Source: Gonapodya sp. JEL0774
Lineage: Eukaryota > Monoblepharomycota > Monoblepharidomycetes > Monoblepharidales > Gonapodyaceae
DNA: 64,000 bases
Assembly (NCBI GenBank): GCA_027604505.1
Contig: JADIIX010000075.1
Coordinates: 44,045-108,044, forward strand
Reading direction: 5' to 3'
Shown: piece after piece, positions 10,327-20,579 of the stretch
Numbering within the stretch: the first letter of the stretch is position 1
Layout: the number at the start of each line of letters is the position of its first letter
Notes under the pieces: model-generated
What the model was told of the DNA's origin: nothing
What the model saw: the letters and a program-made list of their open reading frames with translations, nothing else
The model's database searches: none
Program-made: the position numbers and the translations under genes

Positions 10327-12193
10327 CTACTTACCACATTCTTTAGTCCATGCTGCGTCGGTTATCCGCACCCCTTTAACACCCTCCAAAAAGGCTTCGA
10401 GAGTACACGTCGCCGGATCCGACGGATGGTGCTGAGGAGGAGCGGCACAGTATGGTAAGTTGAGCGGTCGCTTGTTGTGGAGCAGACGGACATAGTGGCG
10501 GGGTGTTGGGGTCTGGAAAAATGCAGACATCCAAGACGGGGACTGGCTGGTGGTTTGATTCGTCTCTTCAAAAAGCTCCAACACAATCTGCAGCGAGCGG
10601 AATAGTTGTGGTGCGACACTTGTTCAGTCAAGACATCATTACACGCTCACATGGTTTGCAAATTCTGGCCATTTGCCATCCCACGCCTTGAGAGCAAATA
10701 ACAGCGGTCCAAGAGTCCTGCACAACGAAATGGGACGAAACATAGTCAAAATTGTATTCCTTTAAGTCTTCGCTTTAGTATCCACTGCCTCCGAGTACTC
10801 ACGTGTCGTGCCCACTCCACACAGCGAGTTTCGCGGACTCCCTGCCGGTTGCTGCAGTGTTCTTGACCTTTCGCTCCATCCGTCCCGCAATTCGATCGAT
10901 CAAGCGACCCATCGCCAAACGCTGTACTTGTTCGGAAAATCCAAATGGCTGACACACATAATAATCATTTGGTCACATGCGTTGACGAAACCCGGATCGG
11001 ACCTGCACCAAAAGAGCTACCGCACCTCGTAGAACATTTGCGCATACTCATCTCCGAGTGCTTTTGTCGACTTCTCCGTCATGCCGGCCAATGGCCCGGC
11101 ACCCTCCGCGAGCATACACGTCGACACGTCATAAGCGTCCAAATGTGAAATGGGTTTCACCCCATCGTATGCGATAGGAGAACCCTGAGGCAGGAACATG
11201 GGATACTGTCGTTCGATTTCACGGAGGCGGGGGGAGACGCGGGGTAGTTGGGCGGCTTTGAAGTCTTCCACGAGATTATTAAGGAGACTGCAGTTAGTGG
11301 TGTTGGGATAGTGGAATTCCGAAGTGTGGGGTCGTATGTGAAGGCGAAAGTTTGCATTGGGACTTCGATGGGCAGAAGGATAGAGGCCGGCAATCTGTCC
11401 TTGATGGGATGTTGGCAAGACGAATAGGTCGGTGGGGTGTGGGCAAGACGAATGTGTCACTAACGTCAAAATGTGTGGACTCGCAACGTCGCTATGCTCT
11501 TGATCTGCTTTGCTTACAAGATACTGCGCAGATTCAATTGTCCTCGCAATGTCTGAGCTGGCCACGTGCAGGATATGGGGGTCCTCAAACTTCTCCGGGA
11601 GGAAACCGAGTCGTGTCACATATACATCACGCAAGTATCTGCCGACGGAGAGGAGCTGCCGCTTCCCTGTGTCCGTAAGTTGACCCAAGTCACTAATGGA
11701 GGTGAAGGAGCGATGTTATGGTAGGGAAAAGGGAGGAATATGGGGGTCAATCAATACCATTCGCCCTGATTCCTCTCCTTGGTCAAGTGTTTGAATCCAT
11801 CCGAACTTTCATGTCCCGACTCGTGAAACTCCGCACCCTGCTCGCTGTATACCGTGTGTACCGGCATGGGCTGCTCGTGCCGTGGAAAGAGCATCGACGG
11901 AGGCGCTGGAAAACGGTCCTTCAGCTCCTTCGAAAGTAACCGCTCGTGAAGTTGGGGTGAGAGAGCGCAAGATTGCAGAAAAATGCTGGAGGTAAACCAT
12001 TTGTAGACGTCCGGAGTGATCGGGGTACGTGCTCCTGTAATGGCGATGGCGATTGGGAAGGTGAAGAGCGTTGGGCTTGCAGGGAGGTCACGGAGAATGA
12101 TTTCTCACCATGCCTGTGAACAATTTGTACCAACTTCAATCTCAAGCTGGGATCATAGCTTACAGTTGAAGATGGAGAGCTGCTTGCGCTCAT
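10327..12193 (-). CDS. Histidine-type acid phosphatase
   Basis: A branch-2 histidine phosphatase that hydrolyses phosphomonoesters through a phosphohistidine. The start at ATG 12193 (MSASSSPSS) is soon followed by LRLKLVQIVHRHGE, the catalytic RHG motif. GQLTDTGKRQLLSVGRYLRD (about 11690-11630) and HVASSDIARTIESAQ follow, as in the family. The second catalytic motif, LAVWSGHDT (about 10815), supplies the HD acid and is followed by an exon TLGPLLFALKAWDGKWP. The C-terminal part is YVRLLHNKRPLNLPYC and HHPSDPATCTLEAFLE, ending at TAG 10327. No signal peptide is evident, which suits intracellular ACP6-like enzymes better than secreted phytases. An additional 3' exon cannot be excluded because GTAAGT overlaps the stop. 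Confidence 0.85.
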
Positions 12194-12866
12194 CTGTGTG
12201 TGGTAGGAATAGAGAGATGGACGAGTGCCGAGGAGTTCACACATATTGGTTGGCAAATCAAACCCCTTTCTCTCAAATTTCGCGTATTTTTCTCCCTGAC
12301 TGGGAACCAAACTGGGTCCCTACATGGATCTCCGTGAACACAATACTCGTTCGACTCCAGCCCCCTTTCTCCACTCGGGATATACGCCTGTTTCCGCACC
12401 CTCCCCCATGTTCCCTCTCCCCACTGCGTAGCGTTGGATTGCTGGTTGCCAACTCAAGTAGCACCGGACTTCTCAGCCGGGCCTGCAGTCTGGATTGTCT
12501 TTGATCCTGTCCCGGACTCGCAAACGAGATTTACGTAGGTTCATACGGTGTCGCACGCCCCCGAGACAACTCAACACCATGGACGACAAACCTGCACTGG
12601 AGATTTCTAAGACGGTGCCGCATGTTTTGTGAAATTTACGAATGGAGAAAATTCTTTCCTGGCTCATAGAGAGTAACTAGCAGCTTGAGCGCCGCGTACG
12701 TGAAGTGGACCAAGCCCATCGAACCGGTACTTGGTGAAAACGGTCAGATAGGACATTATTTGTATTAGTTGTGTGAGACCCTCTAGTGCCCAGCCCGCCG
12801 GTCCGGCAACCGCGTGAGCTGTGTGTGGGACACGTAATCCCTCAGAAAATCTCAAGATCTGGAGTC
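12194..12866. other. Divergent intergenic region
   Basis: About 670 bp between the acid phosphatase start (minus) and the next start (plus); it probably carries both promoters. Several short open frames on both strands look like chance. No repeat or RNA gene was seen. Confidence 0.4.
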
Positions 12867-14206
12867 ATGACGAACCAATCAACACCCCGCGCTATATCGC
12901 CTGCACCGTCTTCGAATCTGCTTGATCCCCGAACAGTCGCTCAGAATCTGGATCGCATTATTGCCATGCCATACCGACTCCTTCCAAAGGAAGTCCTCCC
13001 CCCAGTTTTGCAGCCCGACTCGCCAAGCTACGTCATACCGAGCACTGAAAAGGTTTGGGAAACGGTTGATGAAGGATGGAGGCGAGCGGGTCAGCTCACC
13101 GGGTGGACCTCATCAACGGCAGACAAGCACCAACACTCAAGTGCCAACACTGAGATAGGTACAAGGAGAGCAATAACAAGAGACAGAATCCCAAATTTTG
13201 TCGAGTCATCTGATGCATGGGCTTCCCGCTTACCTCTACCAGCTCACAGCGATGACGAGGTGTTAATGGTGTCCACTGCCGTTGCCTCGGACGATCTCTC
13301 CAACTACTTTGAGCAACCCACATCTGCAACCGGGGTAATGTCCCCATCAAGATCTATCCACGACTGTATGCCTGGCACGACTCACGAAGCAATATCGTCA
13401 GCGGCTGGACAGTGTGTTTTCCCTCAAGCGAAGAAAAACGGAGAACCCACAGACGAACAAATCTCCTCCGAGAGGACTGGAGATCACGTCGATGGACTGC
13501 AAAAAGACCGAGGCACACTTACAAATCGCATATCTCCGCTATCTAAAACCTCTGGCAACCCACATCCAGCTCCAAACACGTTCAATGCTCGCCCAAACCT
13601 ACACCGCCGCTCCCTCTCAGATCCAACAGAGTCCGCCGTAGCGCAATCGCCTCAGACATCTCAAACTCCACTTCAAAGTGAAAGCACCGCTCGATACACC
13701 GTCTCCCAGCCAACAATCTGGTCAGGGACTTTTTTCCCAACACCAGCTCGCGCCGTGGCCTCAGTCGGTTCCAATATACGCTCGCTGCTTCCTGGTCCTC
13801 TGCGCACTGCAGCGTCCGCTTGGGCCTCCACGTCGATCGGTCTCGGTCTCGTTCCTCCCTGGATCGCGCCTTTTGTGGAAGCGATCGGAGGGGGAGAAGA
13901 GGACTTACATGTGATGGGCACAGTAGAGGGACTTGCGAGCACTGGTGGGGGTGAGGGGAACAGAAAAGTCGCCATCATCAGTCAGTACGTACCAGATATG
14001 GAGTGGGTCAGAGCGCACAGAGGCAGAACTTCACTCGCTTTCGCAATGGCTATTGCATGCATGTTTGCAATCATTCTCGGATGTCTGATCATGGTGGGTC
14101 CTTGTGCATGTGCTATAGAAGGGATGAAGCATTCATTGAATTCTTCTCCCTCAACTAGATCGTCGGTCTCATGGGCATCGTTGGAGTGTGGATTGTCCTC
14201 TTGTGA
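12867..14206 (+). CDS. Unknown protein with two C-terminal membrane spans
   Basis: Two exons, 12867-14093 and 14159-14206, joined across a 65-bp intron (gtgggt...actag), encode 424 residues. The start is the first ATG of the frame (MTNQSTPRAISP). The long N-terminal part is Ser/Thr/Pro-rich and probably disordered. Before the end it has an amphipathic segment with Gly and Trp (ASAWASTSIGLGLVPPWI). The C-terminus holds one hydrophobic span, LAFAMAIACMFAIILGCLIM. The second exon completes another (IVGLMGIVGVWIVLL) right up to the stop. This looks like a tail-anchored hairpin, possibly of the ER, outer mitochondrial membrane or lipid droplets. No family was recognised. It is convergent with the acyl-CoA synthetase, 116 bp apart. 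Confidence 0.75.
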
Positions 14207-14322
14207 TAAACATGATTGGCTTGATGAATTCGCATGTTATAAATGCGTCAATAAACGTTTGATTTGTACGAGCACATTGCTATATCGCATAATCTCAATC
14301 GCCACGCCATAATTACCGACTA

Positions 14323-17300
14323 TTAGAGACGAGCTTTTCCGCCATCCATGGTGGCTCTATCAGCTGGTGTAAATGGGATGTAAATGTCGCTTGGAATGTA
14401 ACACATTGAAGCCGTTGAGATACGACTCTCGTGATCCTTGCAAACATGGAACATACCGGTTTGGGGGCATCCAGTAATCCGCGACCGCGTATCCTTCCTT
14501 CTGGTACTCCACCTTCCGGTGTTTCATCGACGCCGTGAGCTCAATGCCCGGAGTCAAGCGTATGAAAACGGGAACAGCATCTATTGTCCAACCACGTGTG
14601 AGCAACGCTTGTTGTTGACGATGAAGTCGTCAAAGCGAAGAATCTCACATCGAGGCATTTTCTTTAAAGCGAACCGACCCAATTCCTCCATAAGAGCGCG
14701 CTCCTTTTCTTTGGAAATACCCTGATACGGGGGTAGGAACACAACGACAGCCATTCCTGCACGCCCAATGTGGTTTGGAACTGACGATGACCGCACACAG
14801 GCACGTCAGGAACATAAAAATGAAGCCCTCAACGGTGAGCGCACCTTGGACCCCATACACGTTCGCTTCTTGGATGGCGGGATGTTGACCGAAGAAGTTC
14901 CCGACTTCGAACGTACTGACGTTTTCAGATTTCCTGTGAGTACGAAATAAGTTCAGGGTCTTCTTCACTGATGAAACGTGAACTTTAACACACCATCGAA
15001 AAGCTTAAAATGCAACATAAAGGCAAGGTCCAAAAAGAAGTCATAAAAAAGAATTAAAACGCGCAGCATGGGAAGCACAAGTGCTACTCACTGTCGCCCA
15101 TTCGATCCACAAAGTAGTACCAGAAGTCCTTGTCATGCATGACAAGATCTCCTGTACGATTTGAGACATTCCTGTCAAGGAAAATTGTATGCTGGGATCA
15201 TTGAACGATTGGAGAACTTACCCATACGCCAGTATTCGTCGCCCTTTTTAAAAACATTCCTTATTATCTTTTTCTGTGTGATAAACAAGAACACTCGTTT
15301 GAATATTGATGCAACTGTATCATAAACGGGAGGGCCTAGCGACCAGCCATGCCTGACGCTCACTTACCTCGGTTGCTTTAGAGTTATTCCGGTATTCGAA
15401 GAGTCCCGGAACCCACTGAATTCCGGAACATAATCCTCAAGTATTATTTGACGCAACACAAGTATCACTCGTACTCACAGGTCCAATGCATTCTCCGGGC
15501 TCTCCCGCTTTAGCGAGCACACAAAACCCATCCGCTCCCCTCAGCGGTTCCTCTGTCGCCTCTTCCACCTTAATGAGGTACGGTCCACCTAGCAACTTCG
15601 TGACTATGGGCCCTCTCCTTCCCACTGCCCCTACACCTTCCACGCCTCCCGTGTAGTGATTTACCATGCCCGATGTTCCGTCCGACGCGGCGTACAGTTC
15701 GCAGATCTCCTCGAGACCAAACCTGTCGTAGAATTGCTTGAACACATCAGCGCGCATGCCATTGCCGCAAATCCTTCGAACTTTGTGGGCCTTATCATAT
15801 GGACCTGGTGGTTGGGCGAGTAAGTACTGTGGGGAAGAGCAGCCGAGTCGTCCGCAAGTGAGTAACGAGTGTGAAACAGCTCATGCACTTACACGTGCCA
15901 CTTCCCCAACTTCTCAAGATCAACGTCGGAAGAAACAAACACAGGGCACAAGTTACAAAGCATCCACAACTTCTTTTCAATTTGCACACAAGATTCACCA
16001 TAGTAAAACGTTGTAACGTTGTGATCCACACACTGTTTCCAGAACTTGCTTGCACTAAACTTGCGAATAGGAACAAACGATGCGCCTCGGGCGAGACCAG
16101 TCTGGTTTAGGGAGGGGAGGGGACAAGCGATGACGACGATGAGATTATTGATGGGATACCCAGAATCGGGGCCCGCCCACTCATTCCACAAGTTCTTCGG
16201 ATGCTTACCACCAAGCTCAAAAAACAGGTAGCATGGCTCAGCGGCAGCATTCCGATCACTATGTCATTCTCCAGAGGGGAGCGGAATGACAATGCTCCAG
16301 TCCCAGCCAGGAACATCATCAGACGGCGATGGGAGGAGATGGCGGCTTTTGGGAGGCCGGTGGTCTGTGGAATATTTCAGGTGAACGAGAGGAACGTGTG
16401 ATTGCAGTGAGGTCACGACTGAGTGAATTGAGTTGTCGACTAGCTGAATATCAATGCAAATCGACTCACGCCGCTGTGAGTAAAAGAAGGAGAGAAAGGT
16501 CGGAGGGCACGAGTCGCCTGACAGTAAACTTGTCAGCTCACCTCGTAAACATGACATAACAATTATCGTCGATGTTCGTCTCCCACACAATTTTGTCTAT
16601 CCTCTCTGGTGCATCTCGATTCTTCGTTCCCTCCAGCAGATATCCCTCTGTCACAACCCAATCCGCCGTCTCTGCAACCCCTTGCCTCTCTGACGCCAAC
16701 TTTCCTCGCCCATCAGCCCTCCAGCCTCCCCGTGCGATTTCCGCACCAGTTGCGACGGGGAAGCCATTCTCCCATACGATGACTTGAACCCCCAGTTTTC
16801 GAATTTCGGGGAGCACCTCGCGCACGGCGTCGAGAAAATGCGGCTCGATAATGATAGCGTTGCTTGATGAGACACGGAGGCAGTGGATGAGGGCTTCGCC
16901 TCGAACGCCGGTGTTGAGCGGAGCCTATGGTTTGCGCGGAGGGGTAGTGGGCCAGAATTCAAGATTAAAGTTCCAAGGTTTACAGTTGGAGCTGTATCGG
17001 AATAACGTACTGCGACAATGTGACTCATGAAGAGGCCCAAGTAGGAGAACACTATTTCAGGACAGTTGTCTGTTGATATAATAAGATGAGGATTGTGACA
17101 TTGTTGGCACTTCATATTTCAAACAACCTACCAAAGATCATTGCGACTGTATCGCCTTGTTTGAGGCCCACCTGTTCAAATTTGATTTAACACCATAAGT
17201 GAGACGGCATTTTTGCTTTCCCGGTTGAACGCCAGCCACTCCCTGGTTTGAGCTCCTTGTGGGCACCAAAATGTACTCACTTCAGTGAGAAAGAAGTTCC

Positions 17301-17831
17301 CGAGAGCGCACGATACTCGTATAGTTTCCTTGTAAGACCATTCTTTAAAGTCTTCGGAGCGTATCGCAAGTTTGTCTGGGTGCCTGTGGAAAGATGGAAG
17401 ATCGCAAGAGGGGGTGGGTACTCTGATCTTCGAGTCTGCTCGCCTCTATGAGAATTGCTGCTTCCCCTCTCACATTCTCGCTCTCTCCATAAACACACTC
17501 GCAACATTGCTTTTGCCCGGTACTGCTCGCTTATTGGCGAAGAAGAGCCCTGCTAGTGTCCGGCTGAGGTGGTAGCACAACCGAGGGATTTAATTTTGCG
17601 AGTGTGACACGCCTCTGCCATGGATAGCTTCGACATACTAGGCAATCCTGAAATCCTGTTCGATGCTGTATTTCGCATCGAGGTACTAGGGGTGTGGACA
17701 AAAATAGATATCCCGCCACGAATCCGCAGATTTGACGGCGCCGTCCTCACCATTGAGCCGGCAATGAACGAGGCGGCAGCGGCTCCAGCTACGCCAGTTG
17801 ACGTGCTTGATGAAAGCTGGAAAGAAATCAT
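14323..17831 (-). CDS. FAT1: Very-long-chain acyl-CoA synthetase / fatty acid transporter
   Basis: A FATP/Fat1-family enzyme that activates long and very long fatty acids to CoA esters at a membrane. Ordered exons give a hydrophobic N-terminus (about 17831), HPDKLAIRSEDFKEWSYKE, VGLKQGDTVAMIF, NCPEIVFSYLGL, and APLNTGVRGEALIHCL. The ATP-binding signature is split as CYVMFT / SG / TTGLPKAAISSHRR by a 4-nt exon. GMLPLSHATCF, the FATP-specific ICELYAASDGTSGMVNHY block with GAVGRRGP, and ANVYGVQ + VPNHIGRAGMAVVV follow. The end is ELTASMKHRKVEYQKEGY then DIYIPFTPADRA...GGKARL, with TAA at 14323-14325. The collinear blocks suggest a full-length enzyme of roughly 600 residues. The exact start is uncertain. 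Confidence 0.88.
16470..16473 (-). other. 4-nt microexon in the ATP-binding signature
   Basis: On the minus strand the exon ending at 16542 stops at ACGAG, before gtgagc. The next AG acceptor is followed by only four bases, CGGC, and then gtgagt. The exon after that starts at 16364 with ACC ACC GGC. Joining them gives ACG AGC GGC ACC ACC, restoring the invariant T-S-G-T-T of AMP-binding enzymes. The flanking introns are 16474-16541 (68 bp) and 16365-16469 (105 bp). Skipping the microexon would delete S-G and shift the frame. Confidence 0.8.
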
Positions 17832-18430
17832 GGAAGGGATTGAGAGAGCGTGTGGTTTCGTTCTCCGGTTTCGAGCTCACCAACGCAGGCGCATTGTTCA
17901 AGATGAGCGACTGCATGATCGGCGAATCTATGCCCTTTCTAGGTCTAGTTTGTAGCTTTGCGGAGGCGAAAGATGAAAAGAATTTAATCAAGCTTCCATA
18001 TTATTGTTGTTGCACCGTCCATCGGTAAATAAACAGCCGACAAAAATCGCCCCAGACCGGCGGAGGTGTTGTTGCATAAAGCCAATTAAATTGTAAGAAC
18101 ACAATTGCCTCACAAAGATACACGTACAAGCACAAAGCATCTATGAAACATCAAGTCTTATGCCTGTCCATACTTCACGGGGCCTTTCACGATGTACGAA
18201 ACACAATGCTCACTAAAGAAGAACGAACCGAAGAGAATTGAGCTCGATTGAGTTCTGAGGCTTAATTCAACCACCTCTTTGGGATATTTTCCAGGACAAG
18301 CCTGTGCTTGAGGTGATGTTTGGTTGGGATACGCCGGCGCCGGCTTTCACTGTCATCTTCGCAGTTGATCGCCGTCTTCGCAAATATACACACATTTGAG
18401 GGATCTTTGATTTGACCAAACAGATGAATC
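17832..18430. other. Intergenic region
   Basis: About 600 bp between two divergent genes. An apparent plus-strand frame at 17620-17955 is antisense to the acyl-CoA synthetase N-terminus and is not supported. Nothing else was seen. Confidence 0.4.
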
Positions 18431-19789
18431 ATGGACTCCAACAGAGTCGATGCAATTTTCGCTGTTCTGGAAAGGGCACGGGAACGATGGCGGGAGCAAA
18501 TGAGAGAGGTTCGTTTCTGGATGTAGAATGCAGTTCCGGACAAAGGCTTTAAGTCCGAAATCAAACCTGTTCCGGGGCTTTCACGAAACAGCAAATAGCA
18601 GAGCATCATGCAAAAAGCGTAGCGAAACTGGCCAAGCTGGAGCGACGACGATGCCGACGAGCTGGAAATGGAGCCATCGTTCACGATCCCACACAGACGC
18701 TCGCCCCAAACCCCACCATCCAGGCCTCTCCAGCACGCCATGATGGCTCTCCAGATCGCTCGCTTCGGGGGCTGGCGTTTGATCGGACTGAATCATCCCT
18801 GTCGACGGTACCACTCCACCCCACCACCCGTCCACCAGCTATACCAACCGTCATCAACCACACCGCAGCCTACAAAGTGATCGAAGCAGCTTACATCAAG
18901 CACCGGCGACGCAAAAAACCAACTCGAAAACCCCCATGGACTCCTCCACTCCATTGTGTTCCCAAAACCAACTCGATGGTGTTTGGCGGTGCCGATCGCG
19001 TTGCTCAGAGGGCCGCTGAGCAAGAAAGGACTAGAACCGAAAATATTGATCACGCCACATTTTTGAGATCGTTGAGACGAGTAAGACCGTCCAAGGCTCT
19101 AGAAGAGGCCAGAGTTGCTGCGGGTGCGGGTTTGTCAGGGGAGCTCCAGGCTGTGAAGGTGAATTTGCAGCGCAGCTTTGCCTCTTGTAATCATGATTCC
19201 CAGTGTCTTTCACAAACTGGGACTTGCGACCGCTTGCCCTTTGAACTTACAGATCCGCACCGCCAGTACCGCCCAAATCCTCTCCCGCAACCGTGATATG
19301 TGCCGTCGCATGATGGGCTCGGTCGGCATAAGTCTGGATGACGACAATTTTGGTGAAAACGAAGGCGAGAGTGACGAGGGGTGTTCGGACGATGATGATG
19401 AGCGAGAAACTAACGTCACGGAGGTTGAAGAATCGAGGACCCTCATCATCCCGTCCACTAGCTGTGAGACGCCCATTGTCCCCTTCAAATCATTCTCATG
19501 CTCTCCCGCTTCTCCTCCTCCTCGGACACCACACTGCTCATCTACCCCACCACGCCCTCCATGTGTCCTTCCACCTCTCCCCACCTCGCCCTCGACTCCT
19601 CTGATTCCCAACTCAGCAAGCACGATTGTCACCCACCCTACTCCTATTTCGACCCCGGCCGCGACGGGGAACCTCAAAGAACACCTCACCTTCACCACAA
19701 TGCTGTCCTCGGAATCTCCGAAGTTCGTGTTACCCGCTCCGATCGGCATCGCAAGCAGTCGCTGGCGCGTGGATGCAGCGATAGCGTGA
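18431..19789 (+). CDS. Unknown protein, basic N-terminus and acidic tract
   Basis: Three exons (18431-18508, 18604-19158, 19253-19789) join in phase to give 389 codons and a stop. Exon 1, MDSNRVDAIFAVLERARERW, continues into a basic helix (HHAKSVAKLAKLERRRCRR), probably a coiled coil. A linker rich in Pro/Ser/Thr follows, then a second basic patch (YIKHRRRKKPTRKPP). Further on are a charged helical stretch (AQRAAEQERTRTENIDHATF), a strongly acidic segment with DDDNFGENEGESDEG and DDDDERE, and a Pro/Ser/Thr-rich tail. Exon 2 lacks its own ATG, which is why a simple ORF scan underestimates it. No family was recognised. The layout suggests a nuclear scaffold-like protein, but this is only inference. 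Confidence 0.6.
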
Positions 19790-20579
19790 AAGGGCAATGA
19801 GAAGTGAGCGTGGCTGGGCGGGGAAGGAGAGACGGCTGGGGACTTAGCAATGTTAGCAGGAGGTAATGGGATAATTCATGTTGATAAATATGATCGATCA
19901 TAAGCGCCAAATCTAGACCTTGGGACATCCACCATTGATCGAAGAGGAAACGTTGGCCGTCTGGATTGGTGCACCCTGGATAGTTCGTATGATCAGGGGT
20001 TGGCTGCAATTACCTCAGACCGACGTTGGCCGGCCCTCAAAGGCGGGGATGCCATGGTACCCACTTCTAAAAAATGGCACGCATTGAAGATTGGCAATGG
20101 GTAGGGAACGCATCACATATTTTGTTTCGCACCCAACCTCGTGTATAGTATATGCATGTAACGATCTGCAATCACAGCAATCACCTAGTCTATTTATACC
20201 ATACAGATGCCGGCAAGCGAAGCGAGAGCAACGCGGTTTGGACTACACACTGCAACCACAAGAACGACAAAAAAATCTACACAAAGTCTATGTCACACCA
20301 AAGGCGAGAAATTCCCCAGTCTAAAACACAAACACACAGACACACACAACAAGACAAGGACCTTAGCGTCCAACTCACTTTGGGGCAACTCTTGGGTGAG
20401 CTTGCGCCCACACTGTGTGACCGCGGGTAACGAGCTGTCACATCTTGACGTTTAGCACATTTAGACGCCATGGTGACGCCACCAAACTGAGTTGACATTT
20501 TGGAGACTCGTGAGACGTCAAAGTTCGTTTTTCCCACCAGGTTGCCATCACGGTCTAATGTTTCGAACACGCGCACTTT

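Noticed and set aside
17620-17955. Plus-strand frame of 111 codons
   Set aside because: It is antisense to the N-terminal exon of the acyl-CoA synthetase and has no partner exons.
18262-18741. Minus-strand frame of 159 codons
   Set aside because: It overlaps a better supported three-exon plus-strand model whose phases agree and which has helix-like composition.
19210-19797. Minus-strand frame rich in Gly/Val/Ser
   Set aside because: It is the shadow of the acidic, Pro-rich exon on the plus strand.
20320-20360. CACACA-rich run as a possible microsatellite
   Set aside because: Too short and irregular to call a repeat locus.
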